Made by a program: the position numbers and the translations under genes
NCBI GenBank assembly: GCA_910586485.1
Contig: CAJUIA010000019.1
Span: 1-64,000, forward strand
Direction: 5' to 3'
Source: an uncultured Acetatifactor sp.
Lineage (GTDB): Bacteria; Bacillota; Clostridia; Lachnospirales; Lachnospiraceae
DNA length: 64,000 bases
The notes under the pieces: model-generated
Databases searched by the model: none
What the model was told of the DNA's origin: nothing
Seen by the model: the letters and a program-made list of their open reading frames with translations, nothing else
In this document: piece after piece, positions 1-8,980 of the stretch
Layout: every line of letters starts with the position of its first letter
Position numbering within the stretch: position 1 is the stretch's first letter

Positions 1-140
1 GATATACCTTTGTGTTGGATGGTGAACAGTATCAGAAATGCCGTTACATGGCGTTCCAGCCTGCATTGAGCGAAGAAAACAATCCGTACATAAAGCGGTT
101 TTTAGAGCAGGAATTGCGGGCAGGCCGCCACAGCATTTGA
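1..140 (+). CDS. 3' end of an unidentified protein
   Basis: An open frame runs from the left edge (first full codon at 3) to a TGA at 138-140. It encodes about 45 residues, starting YTFVLDGEQYQ and ending LEQELRAGRHSI. The composition is normal for a protein and the frame closes 56 bases before the ribosome-binding site of the next rightward gene, so it is probably the C-terminus of an upstream gene in the same transcript. I do not recognise the family; the rest lies outside the window. Confidence 0.55.
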   Translation, partial: YTFVLDGEQYQKCRYMAFQPALSEENNPYIKRFLEQELRAGRHSI

Positions 141-196
141 CAAAACTGCTTTCTGTTGTTACGATAGGACCAGTCTATTTGTATAAGGAGAATCTG

Positions 197-1519
197 ATGA
201 AGAAGTATTGTCCCTTTTGCGAATCGGAGCTGTCAGCATCACTTTGGTGTGAGCACTGCAAACGACAGGTCATATTGTATAACACTCACAGCTCTGCTGC
301 CGTCAGGAATGCAGATGAGCACCATGAATCCGGTGCCCCCACAACCCGGAGCAGCTTAGTCAGCGACGATATTGCCACAGTAAATAACACTTTCTCAACT
401 GACAATATCACTGACGAAAACAGTTCTACAGATGAAAAAGTGAACGCCGTCAAAAAGGCTTCCTCGTCTGACAATGTAAGCCCCGCAGGACAAAAGCCGA
501 AAAGAGATACGCCCAAGCTGGTTCTGCTGGGCTCCATGCTGTTGGTATGCCTTATTTTATGCTTTATCGTGTGCGCACAGCTAATCCATAAAAGCGGCAC
601 GGAGCCGACAGGAAACGCTTACTCCGCCAGAGAAAATACTCCCGGCGAAAAAAACACGGAGCATCCATCTAAGGAGGTAACCTCCGATGATCCAACCGAC
701 GAAGAAACAATTAAGGCTTCCGATAATTACGACACAGATCCGTCAGACGATAAAGACAATATGGCTTCCGACAATCCCGACACAGACACGTCAGACGATA
801 AAAGCAATGAAGCTTCCGACGCAGATCCGTCCGTAACACAGGAAAAAGCCGAATCCCCCGAAAAGACAACGACGGATTCAGCCGACTGGAAAAAGTTGGA
901 GGCTCTTACGCCTCTGGATTTACAAATTTACGGAGACACAAAATATTATTACTATGCCGCGGAAGACATTGAAGCGCTCGGCCTGCAGTGTACCTACTAC
1001 CACCTGGGAATTGCTTATGATCAGGCTGCAGCAGAAATAATCAGCTTCTTTGGCCAGGCTGCTTCGGAGGACAGTCCCCTTGACGATACCTATTTTAACT
1101 CCTATGTAGACAGCGGCAGCGAGTATTATACCTCATTTCAGCAGATTTTATCCTATGACTGCGGCGAAATGAGATGCTCCATCAATTACGACACCGGTTC
1201 CGGAACGGTCCACTTTGTCAGCTTCTCCGGAACAAATATCGAAAATTACGCCGAATTGATTCTTGCAATTTTAACCCCTGCCTCGCCGGATCACACCCTT
1301 TCTCCGGAAGCTTTGCAGGATCACATCCTGTCTGCCAAGGACGCCCTGCTGAATCTGGATCCTCCGGATACATGGCATGAAGAATATGTATATCAGGATT
1401 CCTGCATCAGTCTTTCCATGACTTATTCAGGAGATATTTACGAGCTTCAGCTCAACTCCAGACAGCTTGCCGATGATATGGCGCAAAACACCTTAAGCAT
1501 CAGCAGACCCAAGTACTAA
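197..1519 (+). CDS. Zinc-ribbon, single-pass membrane protein with acidic linker
   Basis: The chosen start (ATG 197) has AAGGAG seven bases upstream and gives 440 residues; the frame stays open further upstream but without a site. The protein opens with a zinc ribbon (YCPFC, then CEHC), followed by a Ser/Thr-rich cytoplasmic stretch, one hydrophobic segment (about residues 108-130, LVLLGSMLLVCLILCFIV), a low-complexity acidic Asp/Ser/Thr linker with imperfect TSDDK repeats, and a folded C-terminal domain of about 210 residues that would lie outside the cell. This zinc_ribbon_2-TM-extracellular layout is common in Firmicutes surface proteins of unknown role. Its 3' end overlaps that of the leftward amidase by four bases. 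No function is assigned to the outer domain. Confidence 0.8.
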   Translation: MKKYCPFCESELSASLWCEHCKRQVILYNTHSSAAVRNADEHHESGAPTTRSSLVSDDIATVNNTFSTDNITDENSSTDEKVNAVKKASSSDNVSPAGQKPKRDTPKLVLLGSMLLVCLILCFIVCAQLIHKSGTEPTGNAYSARENTPGEKNTEHPSKEVTSDDPTDEETIKASDNYDTDPSDDKDNMASDNPDTDTSDDKSNEASDADPSVTQEKAESPEKTTTDSADWKKLEALTPLDLQIYGDTKYYYYAAEDIEALGLQCTYYHLGIAYDQAAAEIISFFGQAASEDSPLDDTYFNSYVDSGSEYYTSFQQILSYDCGEMRCSINYDTGSGTVHFVSFSGTNIENYAELILAILTPASPDHTLSPEALQDHILSAKDALLNLDPPDTWHEEYVYQDSCISLSMTYSGDIYELQLNSRQLADDMAQNTLSISRPKY

Positions 1520-2691
1520 TAAGCCTTTACATCCCGTTTAAGCTGCTCCCACTCATCCTCATGCTCCGTATAGTAAAGGGGGCACTTCTTGCCGTTGGAA
1601 TCATAATGGCGCAGAATATGGCTGGTATCCAAATCATAGGCATCTGTCAGCCACGCAAGCAAAGCAATCAGAGAATCATAGGTTTCCTTGGAAAAAGCTC
1701 CGTCCTTCGCCGTATGACAGCATTCTATAGAAACGGAATCGTAATTTCTGCCTGCTACGGCATACGCTATCTCGTCTAAGGGTACACATTGGATAATCTC
1801 ACCTTCACAGCCGATGATAAAATGTGCGCTGACACTGGCTTGATGAGTGTCCTTCTGCTGCTCGAAGTAACTGCGGTTCTGGGCAGCACTGGTTCCGGGA
1901 TTTGCCGTATAATGTACAAATACATCCTTAACCTCCGTCAATGCCTCCCCAGGCCTGGAATATTCGTTAGGCGTCAGGAAATTTTCCGTCCAATCCGGAT
2001 GTGCCGTAAATTTATCCGCAGGGAGTCCCTGTATCATGGCGGTGGAAGGATTTGTATTTTCCTTTATATCGCTCGTATCCTTTGATGTTCCGCCGCCTAA
2101 CGCCGGCTCCGCTGCCGACACGTTGTTTCTGTTCAAAAGAAGCACGCCGCTGATCGCGATAATGCAGACCGCCCAGAGCCCTATTGCAATCCTCTGCCTG
2201 CGGCGCTGCCGTCTGCGTCTTTCCCTTAATACTGCTTCTCTGCTTTGCCGGCCGCCGGTGGGAATCATCTGCACCTGCCTGCCATTATCGGCTCTGCGCA
2301 CCGGCTGCCTGCCGATCGGCTGCAGCTCGGACGTGCGTCGAGGCTGCTGCCGCATATCCTGGCGATATGCTGTCTGTCTCCCGGACGTACTGCGAGGCTG
2401 CTGCCGCATATCCTGACGATATGCTGTCTGTCTTTCAGACGTACTGCGAGGCTGCGGTACTCTCTCCTGACGATATGCCGCCTGCCTCTCAGACGCACTG
2501 CGAGGCTGCGGTACTCTCCGGGCTGCCCCCTCCATTTCCCTGCTCTGAGGGGCCCTCCTTGCTCCCTGAACGGCTCCCTGCCTTTGAGGCGTTCTCCGCC
2601 TTTGCTCTTCATAACCCCTTGGATAAGGATTTCGCCTGACATCAATTATATCCGGTTCATAGTCTCTCTGTACTGCCCTGTTATCCTGCAT
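1516..2691 (-). CDS. Membrane-anchored N-acetylmuramoyl-L-alanine amidase (Amidase_2)
   Basis: The last 140 residues match the Amidase_2/PGRP fold, which cuts the MurNAc-L-Ala bond of peptidoglycan. Visible zinc ligands are the His of VFVHYT, the His of ILRHYD and the Cys of KKCPLYY, with AHFIIG and SIECC core strands. Before it come a basic Arg/Gln-rich cytoplasmic region of about 150 residues with four tandem 18-residue repeats, a run of arginines as stop-transfer signal, and one membrane helix (IGLWAVCIIAISGVLLL). The catalytic domain should therefore sit outside the membrane. I place the start at the ATG encoding MQDNRAVQ (2691), which follows GGGGTGGG; the frame could instead open at 2748 (MACVTT). 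The long charged N-terminus is unusual for this family. Confidence 0.85.
   Translation of the reverse strand: MQDNRAVQRDYEPDIIDVRRNPYPRGYEEQRRRTPQRQGAVQGARRAPQSREMEGAARRVPQPRSASERQAAYRQERVPQPRSTSERQTAYRQDMRQQPRSTSGRQTAYRQDMRQQPRRTSELQPIGRQPVRRADNGRQVQMIPTGGRQSREAVLRERRRRQRRRQRIAIGLWAVCIIAISGVLLLNRNNVSAAEPALGGGTSKDTSDIKENTNPSTAMIQGLPADKFTAHPDWTENFLTPNEYSRPGEALTEVKDVFVHYTANPGTSAAQNRSYFEQQKDTHQASVSAHFIIGCEGEIIQCVPLDEIAYAVAGRNYDSVSIECCHTAKDGAFSKETYDSLIALLAWLTDAYDLDTSHILRHYDSNGKKCPLYYTEHEDEWEQLKRDVKAY
2302..2517 (-). repeat. Four tandem 54-bp units coding 18-residue Arg/Gln repeats
   Basis: Inside the amidase gene, four consecutive 18-codon units encode variants of RVPQPRSTSERQTAYRQD. Units 2 and 3 are nearly identical at DNA level and the last is diverged. 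The period equals a whole number of codons, so unit gain or loss keeps the frame. It codes for disordered basic sequence on the cytoplasmic side of the membrane helix. Confidence 0.85.
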
Positions 2692-2834
2692 TTTCCCACC
2701 CCATTGTACTTCTTTGCAAGCCTTACCTTCTGTGGTCACGCATGCCATTTCATCTTTCTATCACACACTTTAAACTAAAATTGCATCATAGTTGTTTCCG
2801 TACCTGTAAAAAGTAAATTTTTTTCTTAAAAGCC

Positions 2835-3557
2835 TCACCTTGCTTCTACGGATACTACTACCTTAAAATTGGTGGTATATGTAACCCTATATAATTCCGC
2901 ATTCTCTTCATTCCATTCAATACTCTTATTTTCGTTATACCATCTTCCCTCGTCAGGCATAAGTTCCAGACTGTCAAGCATATAAAAATCCTCCCATCTA
3001 TGCCCGGTATCGTCCCCGATTCCACTGTATACGGAAAACAGAGCAGGTTCCCCCTCCACATAAATTCCGGACAGACCCGATCTATCCTCACTTTTTTTAA
3101 ATCTGACTTCCTTCGACTCCAGCCTGGCGCCTTCAATCTGCTCCATATCCGCCTGAAGCATTGCCCGCTTTCCGGGAATGTCCTCAACCACACCCATAAT
3201 CTGACTCACCAGCACGCCGATCAAAGAAAAAACAATAGCCAAAATGATTGCGATCGGCGACTTCCTTCCGATCAAAACTGCTGCCAGACAGCACACTGCC
3301 ATAACCACCAGACCGGCCTTGCCGATAGCAGCCAAAGCTCCATACCACTGGTCATAAGCCGCCAGAACTGCATAAGGCGATTCCGCTCCATTTAAAAATT
3401 TTTCCAGCGCCGCAGATTTTAAGTTAAATGAAAATGCCAGCAATATCGCAATCATTCCTATTAAAGGGATCAAAATTGCAGGTATCACCCTTCTAAAAAA
3501 CTCTCCAGGACGTTCCGACATCATTCCCACTGCTTTTCTGATGAATATTCCGCTCAT
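2835..3557 (-). CDS. Small multi-pass membrane protein, unknown function
   Basis: This 240-residue protein starts at an ATG just after GAGGAGG. It has an N-terminal amphipathic stretch, a first membrane helix (AILIPLIGMIAILLAFSF), two more close together around residues 80-122, and a soluble C-terminal half of about 115 residues rich in acidic and aromatic positions. The arrangement (TM, short loop, TM-TM, then soluble domain) suggests an envelope protein whose C-terminus faces one side of the membrane. I do not recognise the family. It lies alone between the amidase and the helicase, reading leftward like both. Confidence 0.7.
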   Translation of the reverse strand: MSGIFIRKAVGMMSERPGEFFRRVIPAILIPLIGMIAILLAFSFNLKSAALEKFLNGAESPYAVLAAYDQWYGALAAIGKAGLVVMAVCCLAAVLIGRKSPIAIILAIVFSLIGVLVSQIMGVVEDIPGKRAMLQADMEQIEGARLESKEVRFKKSEDRSGLSGIYVEGEPALFSVYSGIGDDTGHRWEDFYMLDSLELMPDEGRWYNENKSIEWNEENAELYRVTYTTNFKVVVSVEAR

Positions 3558-3661
3558 TCAGGTCCTCCTCATACTTTTGTATGTATTTGTTAATATCAGC
3601 ATTGTACCATAAAAATCCGTCTTCTGCTACTTTTGATCACAAATTATAGACTTAATTACAA

Positions 3662-6142
3662 TCATCTATGGATTTTGCGTTTATATTTACAACCGGATAT
3701 TTTATAGCCTGAACATCCAAAGAACTCACCATATGGTCCCGTCTTTTTCAACAGCCTTCCGCCACATAAGGGGCATTCCCATTGCTCTCGTTTAAGCTCT
3801 TCGCCATAACGATCTTTGAGTTCAACTGCAAATTCGGATTCCTGTTTGTTGACGGTAACAATAAATACTTTTTTCCTTGCCCTTGTCAAAGCAACATAAA
3901 ATAATCGCCGCTCTTCTGCATATGGATATAAATCACAATTATCAAGCAGCAGGTTTAGTATTGCGGCGTCTTGTATTTTGCTCGGAAATCCCATTCTCGA
4001 TTTCTTATTATTAATAATAAAAACGTAGTCCGCCTGCAAACCCTTGGATTTATGTGCCGTATAAAAGCTCATTTTTAAATCGGCACGCTTGCCGTATTTC
4101 ACCTCGGTATATCCGCCGACATTGTTATACTTGCATTCAAACAATCCGCTGTCGCTTAATAGTTGGGCGTCAAAAGTATATCTGCCAATAAAATATACAC
4201 TGCTGTCCCTCGGTAAATCTTCAAGGCGGACAGCCATAAATTCAATAGCAGCTTTTTCCGTATATCCACTGATTTCGCCCAAAGCATATCCGGCAATATC
4301 GGTTTTACTCTTTATAGATTTCTTAATTTGAGAGGGATTCTGCATGATAAAATTGCCACTGATTTCTATCAATTTCCGGGAAAAACGGTAAGTTGTTTCA
4401 ATCTTGCTAATTTCAGCCGCCCCCCAATAATTCTCAAATCTAAGAATATAACTCATATCACTTCCTGCAAAGCGATATATACTTTGCCAATCATCACCCA
4501 CACAAAACAGGTCGTAATCTTTAGACTTTCTCATACTGCTCAATAAAAAAAAGCGAGACTTGGAAATATCCTGATATTCGTCTACTATAATATATTTATA
4601 TGGGTTAATATATTTCTTTTGCTCTATAAATTGCGTTGCCATAATAATCATATCGTTAAAGTCAATTTCATTCTGCTCGCTCAAATAAGCGCAATACGCA
4701 TTAAAAATTGGTTCTATCAGCGATAAAATAATATTATTGTTTTTCTCATGGGCATTTCCAATGTTCATCTGCCTTACAGCAGCAATTGTATATCCGTTAC
4801 TCTTTACAAGATTTATGATCGTTTCAAACAATTCAACAACACCGTCGATCACAGAATCTCCATCTGCCGATACCTGCTCCCACAATTCTTTTGTAGTATG
4901 GGGAGTTAACTTCACCTCTTTTGCCACAAGCTTTTCTTTTAATGATTCCAGTAAAATGCCCTCAAGCTTTTCATAGGCATAGCATTCTATCAAAACGGTC
5001 TCATTTGCCTTATGCGTTTCCCTCTTCCATTTCATGGACGCTTGATATTTTTGCGTAGCTGTCATTCCATTAGTGCCCTTAAAATATGAAGGCACTTCAC
5101 CATCCCTGTTTATGCCAAAGTATTCAATATAAATATCATATTCGGGCAGGAAAAAATCGGGATGATATTGTGCATATTCACTTGTGCGGGTATCAATTTT
5201 ATACGGATGCTCATAAACATATTGTACTCCGTTTTGAAATAAAAAATTTGCTATGTCCATTTCACCATAGCTTTTTACGACTTCATTATTTATTGTAGTA
5301 GGTGGATTCAATCGCAGATACTCTTCATATTCTGACTGCTTCTTAAAATCAAACTCTGATTTAGCAGCAACACGGTTATATAATAAGTATGTACTCAAAA
5401 GATTTAAATAAGAATCCGATTTCATATTTAGCAATAATTGCTCCCTGATAAATCTACGCAAGTTCAATTTCGTTATTTTCGGAGTAATACCGTTTACTCT
5501 GGTAATAATATTCATCCCCAATTTGTGAAATGTAGATGCTTCTATATTGCACCCAGTTTCCTGATGAATTCGTTGACTCATCTCAGCAGCGGAAGCATTT
5601 GTAAAAGACAACACCAAAATGTCTTCGGGCTTACATTTTTCTGATTTCAGAAGATATTTAATTTTTCCGACTACAGTTGTTGTTTTACCGGTTCCCGCTC
5701 CGGCAATGACAAGATGATTATGAAACTCTTTGACGATACAGGTCATCTGTTGTTTGTCTAATTTTCTTCCCTCAACGTCGCCGATCAACGTATAGGCTGT
5801 TTGAACTCTTGCATTTGCAGCCCTGTCGTTATGGTCATTTATCTTCTGTTTTAGTAAATCCGCATTACGATACAATTCCCTTTGCCTATCTAATAGTCGT
5901 TTATAGTGTATCGCCTTTTTCAACTTTTGAATATTCGTTATATTTACACTTGCAATCAGAGAAGCATTGTGATTGCGCCATTCATCTTCTTTGCCATGTT
6001 CTACAAAGGATTGAGAATCCTCGAATAATATATTTATTTCATTCAGCGCCTCATCAACTTGCGCGATTAGATTATCGCACGTATTATTGCGATCTTTTAC
6101 TTTCTCCTTGTGCTTAGCAATTATTGTTTTAATAAGTCCCAT
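3662..6142 (-). CDS. UvrD/HelD-type superfamily 1 helicase with C4 zinc finger
   Basis: This 826-residue protein has SF1A helicase motifs: Walker A AGAGTGKTT (147-155), Walker B with DEYQD (521-525), GDDWQSIYRF (549-558), and the late motifs TAHKSKGLQADYV and VALTRARKKVF. A segment between the two ATPase halves (about 295-345) carries HPDFFLPEYDIYIEYFG, resembling the degenerate nuclease-like insert seen in DNA helicase IV relatives. The C-terminus is a topoisomerase-type C4 zinc finger (CPLCGG...FGCSG...CKYKR). The start follows GGAGGA. The gene is clearly richer in A+T than its neighbours and stands alone, which suggests horizontal acquisition. DNA repair or defence roles are both possible; the sequence does not decide. 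Confidence 0.9.
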   Translation of the reverse strand: MGLIKTIIAKHKEKVKDRNNTCDNLIAQVDEALNEINILFEDSQSFVEHGKEDEWRNHNASLIASVNITNIQKLKKAIHYKRLLDRQRELYRNADLLKQKINDHNDRAANARVQTAYTLIGDVEGRKLDKQQMTCIVKEFHNHLVIAGAGTGKTTTVVGKIKYLLKSEKCKPEDILVLSFTNASAAEMSQRIHQETGCNIEASTFHKLGMNIITRVNGITPKITKLNLRRFIREQLLLNMKSDSYLNLLSTYLLYNRVAAKSEFDFKKQSEYEEYLRLNPPTTINNEVVKSYGEMDIANFLFQNGVQYVYEHPYKIDTRTSEYAQYHPDFFLPEYDIYIEYFGINRDGEVPSYFKGTNGMTATQKYQASMKWKRETHKANETVLIECYAYEKLEGILLESLKEKLVAKEVKLTPHTTKELWEQVSADGDSVIDGVVELFETIINLVKSNGYTIAAVRQMNIGNAHEKNNNIILSLIEPIFNAYCAYLSEQNEIDFNDMIIMATQFIEQKKYINPYKYIIVDEYQDISKSRFFLLSSMRKSKDYDLFCVGDDWQSIYRFAGSDMSYILRFENYWGAAEISKIETTYRFSRKLIEISGNFIMQNPSQIKKSIKSKTDIAGYALGEISGYTEKAAIEFMAVRLEDLPRDSSVYFIGRYTFDAQLLSDSGLFECKYNNVGGYTEVKYGKRADLKMSFYTAHKSKGLQADYVFIINNKKSRMGFPSKIQDAAILNLLLDNCDLYPYAEERRLFYVALTRARKKVFIVTVNKQESEFAVELKDRYGEELKREQWECPLCGGRLLKKTGPYGEFFGCSGYKISGCKYKRKIHR

Positions 6143-6228
6143 AGTACTTATTCCTCCGTTTTACCGCTATTCACCCGCCGGCATATTATCATGTTCACAT
6201 CCAAAAAAACGCAAACTCATTCATCAAT

Positions 6229-6276
6229 AAAGCAAAAACCGGAATAGAAATATACCTTCTATCCGGTTTTTGCTTT
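6229..6276 (-). terminator. Hairpin terminator of the arabinose/transketolase operon
   Basis: A 15-base arm at 6229-6243 pairs with 6262-6276 (AAAGCAAAAACCGGA against its complement), with further pairing towards the loop. On the leftward strand the stem ends in TTTTTGCTTT. It sits 34 bases past the transketolase C-subunit stop, as expected for a Rho-independent terminator, and could work in both directions. Confidence 0.75.
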
Positions 6277-6309
6277 GCTTTTTATAAGAATGGCATCCCT
6301 TTATACAGC

Positions 6310-7254
6310 TTATATAAATTCCTTCACGGACTTATAAACGCCCTCTGCGTCCAGGCCGTACTTTGCCACCAGCGCCGCTGCGGAGCCAGACTCGCCGAAT
6401 ACGTCCTGCATCCCGATCTTCTTCACCGGGGTGGGCAGCTTCGCGCACAGGCAGTCGCAGACTGCGCTGCCCAAACCGCCGATCACGCTGTGTTCTTCCA
6501 CGGTCACTACCTTTCCGGTCTTCTTTGCGCTGTTGATGATAATGTCCTCATCCAGGGGCTTGATGGTGCAGATGCTCACCACCTCTGCCTCAACGCCGTC
6601 TGCAGCCAGCTTCTCCGCCGCACCCAGTGCGGAATCCACACAGATGCCGGTAGCCACGATGGTCACGTCCTTGCCTTCCCGAATAATGCTTCCCTTGCCG
6701 ATCTCAAATTTATAATCCGGTCTGTCGTTGATCACGGGCACTGCCGCACGCCCAAAGCGGATATATACGGGCCCGTCATACTCCAGTGCCGCACGGACAG
6801 CCGCTTTGGCCTCCACATCGTCCGCAGGACACATCACCACCATACCGGGAATCGTCCGCATCAGGGCAATGTCCTCATTACACTGATGGGTAGCGCCGTC
6901 CTCGCCTACGGTGATGCCTGCATGGGTAGCGCCGATCTTTACATTCAGATGAGGATAACCGATGGAATTGCGGACCTGCTCGTAAGCACGCCCTGCGGCA
7001 AACATGGCAAAGGAGCTGACAAAGGGAATCTTGCCGGTCAGAGACAGACCTGCCGCAATGCCCATCATGTTACACTCCGCAATACCGCAGTCAATGTGGC
7101 GGTCCGGATATGCCTTCTTAAAAACGCCTGTCTTGGTGGCTGCTGCCAGATCGGCATCCAGCACCACCAGATTGGGGAATTCCTCCGCCAGCTCCTTCAG
7201 TGCGTTGCCGTAGCTTTCGCGGGTTGCGATCTTTTTTACCGTATTCTCTGCCAT
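6310..7254 (-). CDS. Transketolase, C-terminal subunit
   Basis: The 314 residues cover the pyrimidine-binding and C-terminal domains of a thiamin-diphosphate transketolase: ESYGNALKELAEEFPNLVVLDADLA at the start, then ECNMMGIAAGLSLTG with the Glu that activates the cofactor, the GEDGATHQ loop, and the C-terminal TVEEHSVIGGLGSAV segment. Together with the N subunit it moves two-carbon units between xylulose 5-phosphate and aldoses, linking pentose to glycolysis. Its ATG overlaps the last base of the N-subunit stop (TAATG), so the two are translationally coupled. Split transketolases are usual in clostridia and archaea. Its place at the end of an arabinose operon indicates a dedicated copy for pentose use. 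Confidence 0.95.
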   Translation of the reverse strand: MAENTVKKIATRESYGNALKELAEEFPNLVVLDADLAAATKTGVFKKAYPDRHIDCGIAECNMMGIAAGLSLTGKIPFVSSFAMFAAGRAYEQVRNSIGYPHLNVKIGATHAGITVGEDGATHQCNEDIALMRTIPGMVVMCPADDVEAKAAVRAALEYDGPVYIRFGRAAVPVINDRPDYKFEIGKGSIIREGKDVTIVATGICVDSALGAAEKLAADGVEAEVVSICTIKPLDEDIIINSAKKTGKVVTVEEHSVIGGLGSAVCDCLCAKLPTPVKKIGMQDVFGESGSAAALVAKYGLDAEGVYKSVKEFI

Positions 7255-8096
7255 TATGCTTCACCTGCTTTCTCTAATTCTGCGGCGATCTTTTCCAGAT
7301 CTGCCATCGCCACTGCATACTCCTCATCATTGGGAGCTTTGCCGTGCCAGTCCACGCTGTTTTCCATAAAGGAAACGCCCTTGCCCTTTAAGCTGTGGGC
7401 CACGATACAGGTGGGCATTCCCTTCGTCTCCCGCGCTTCTTTAAATGCTGCGCGGATCGCGTCAAAGTCATGAGCGTCTACATTAATTACATGGAAATTA
7501 AACGCCTCAAATTTCTTGTCAATGGGGTAAGGGGAGCAGACCTGGTCAATGGGACCGTCAATCTGCAGGTTGTTATTATCCACAATCACGCAGAGATTAT
7601 CCAGCTTGCGATGGCCGGCGAACATAGCCGCTTCCCACACCTGGCCTTCTTCAATCTCACCGTCGCCTAACAGAGTATACACTCTGAAATCCTTACCGCC
7701 CATCCTGCCGCCGAGAGCCATACCCACAGCAGCGGAAATTCCCTGGCCCAGAGAACCGGAGGACATGTCCACGCCGGGAATATGGATGCAAGGATGTCCC
7801 TGCAGATAAGAGCCTAAGTGCCTCAAAGTCTTTAAGTCCTCCACCGGGAAAAATCCCCTGTTTGCCAGAGTGGAATACAGGCCGGGAGCCGTATGCCCCT
7901 TGGACAGCACAAAGCGGTCTCTGTCCTCCTTGTCGGGATCCTTCGGGTCAATATTCATCTCTTCAAAATACAGATAGGTATAAATGTCCGCTGCGGAAAG
8001 GGATCCGCCCGGATGTCCTGCCTTTGCACTGTGAACTGCCGTCACAATGCCCTTCCGCACGTCGTTCGCGTGCTTCTGCAGTTCTAAATTATTCAT
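7254..8096 (-). CDS. Transketolase, N-terminal subunit
   Basis: The 280 residues hold the diphosphate-binding half: the His-containing GHPGGSLSAADI motif, the GDGEIEEGQVWEAAMFAG...VDNN cofactor motif, and SLGQGISAAVGMALG. It follows GGAGGACGAGC and is coupled to the C-terminal subunit. About 116 bases separate it from araD, more than between other genes in the run, and that gap holds a possible extra promoter, so transketolase may be made from both the arabinose transcript and its own. Confidence 0.95.
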   Translation of the reverse strand: MNNLELQKHANDVRKGIVTAVHSAKAGHPGGSLSAADIYTYLYFEEMNIDPKDPDKEDRDRFVLSKGHTAPGLYSTLANRGFFPVEDLKTLRHLGSYLQGHPCIHIPGVDMSSGSLGQGISAAVGMALGGRMGGKDFRVYTLLGDGEIEEGQVWEAAMFAGHRKLDNLCVIVDNNNLQIDGPIDQVCSPYPIDKKFEAFNFHVINVDAHDFDAIRAAFKEARETKGMPTCIVAHSLKGKGVSFMENSVDWHGKAPNDEEYAVAMADLEKIAAELEKAGEA

Positions 8097-8165
8097 GCTC
8101 GTCCTCCATTTCTGCGCCGCCCAGCGGCAGATTTAATCTAGATTAGACTTAAAGTCATTTAGCTT

Positions 8166-8195
8166 ATCATATCATACGATATTTGTGTACGTCCA
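8166..8195 (-). promoter_or_regulatory. Possible internal promoter for the transketolase genes
   Basis: On the leftward strand TGGACG (8190-8195) and TATGAT (8166-8171) are spaced by 18 bases. The -35 side overlaps ATTTGTGTACGT (8181-8192), which partly resembles the ATTTGT-type AraR box known from Bacillus subtilis. Two short palindromes follow downstream (TAATCTAGATTA at 8134-8145 and GACTTTAAGTC nearby). All matches are partial, so this is tentative. Confidence 0.3.
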
Positions 8196-8212
8196 CTCAT
8201 TTGTTGCGGTAT

Positions 8213-8920
8213 TTACGACTCCTTTGTCTTCTGGCCGTAGTACGCATTCGCACCGTGCTTCCGATAATAATGCTTATCCTGAAGCTCCTGGGGCGCAGGC
8301 TGAATGCGGGGATTGATGGTCTCCGCGCGGTAAGCCATCTTCGCCACCTCTTCCAGCACTACCGCATTATGTACCGCCTCCTTGGCATCCTTTCCCCAGG
8401 CAAAGGGGCCGTGATTCTTGCAAAGCACCGCCGGCACCGCTGCCGGGTCCTTGCCCCGCCGCCGAAACTCATTTACGATCAGATGGCCGGTATTCTCTTC
8501 GTATGCTTCTTCGATTTCTTCCTTCGTCAGGCATCTCACGCAGGGGACCTCGCCGTAAATATAATCCGCATGGGTGGTGCCATAGCAGGGAATGCTTCGC
8601 CCTGCCTGCGCCCAACTGGTAGCATAGGAGGAATGGGTATGTACCACGCCGCCGATTTCCGGAAATGCCTTATACAGCTCCGCATGGGTAGCCGTATCCG
8701 AGGAAGGGTTGAAACGACCCTCCACCTTTTTCCCGTTTAAATCCACCACCACCATATCCTCCGGCGTCAGCTTGTCATATTCCACGCCGCTGGGTTTGAT
8801 GACGAACAGCCCGCTCTCCCTGTCAATGGCGCTGACATTCCCCCAGGTAAAGGTTACCAGCCCATATTTAGGCAGGTCCATATTTGCTTCATAGACCAGC
8901 TTCTTTAATTCTTCTAACAT
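8213..8920 (-). CDS. araD: L-ribulose-5-phosphate 4-epimerase
   Basis: This class II aldolase/AraD-family protein converts L-ribulose 5-phosphate to D-xylulose 5-phosphate, the last arabinose-specific step. Seen: the family opening LVYEANMDLPKYGLVTFTWGNVS, the metal-binding VVHTHSSYAT, GTTHADYIYGEVPC, and the third His in CKNHGPFAWG. The chosen ATG (MLEELKK) follows GGAGGG, giving 235 residues, close to the usual 230; the open frame upstream lies inside the intergenic hairpins. It is the fourth gene of the operon, after the kinase. Confidence 0.93.
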   Translation of the reverse strand: MLEELKKLVYEANMDLPKYGLVTFTWGNVSAIDRESGLFVIKPSGVEYDKLTPEDMVVVDLNGKKVEGRFNPSSDTATHAELYKAFPEIGGVVHTHSSYATSWAQAGRSIPCYGTTHADYIYGEVPCVRCLTKEEIEEAYEENTGHLIVNEFRRRGKDPAAVPAVLCKNHGPFAWGKDAKEAVHNAVVLEEVAKMAYRAETINPRIQPAPQELQDKHYYRKHGANAYYGQKTKES

Positions 8921-8954
8921 GATGACCCTCCGCTTTCTCATATTGATTCTACAC

Positions 8955-8979
8955 CAAGAATTGCCCATGGCAATTCTTG
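8955..8979 (-). other. Perfect 11-bp hairpin in the kinase-araD intergenic region
   Basis: CAAGAATTGCC (8955-8965) pairs perfectly with 8969-8979 around a three-base loop. No T-run follows on the leftward strand. With the adjacent longer hairpin it forms a double stem in the operon mRNA just upstream of araD, suited to mRNA processing or protection rather than termination. Confidence 0.6.
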
Positions 8980-8980
8980 C

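Noticed and set aside
2302..2517. 54-bp direct repeats as a possible CRISPR or integration array
   Set aside because: No unique spacers; the period is 18 codons inside the amidase gene.
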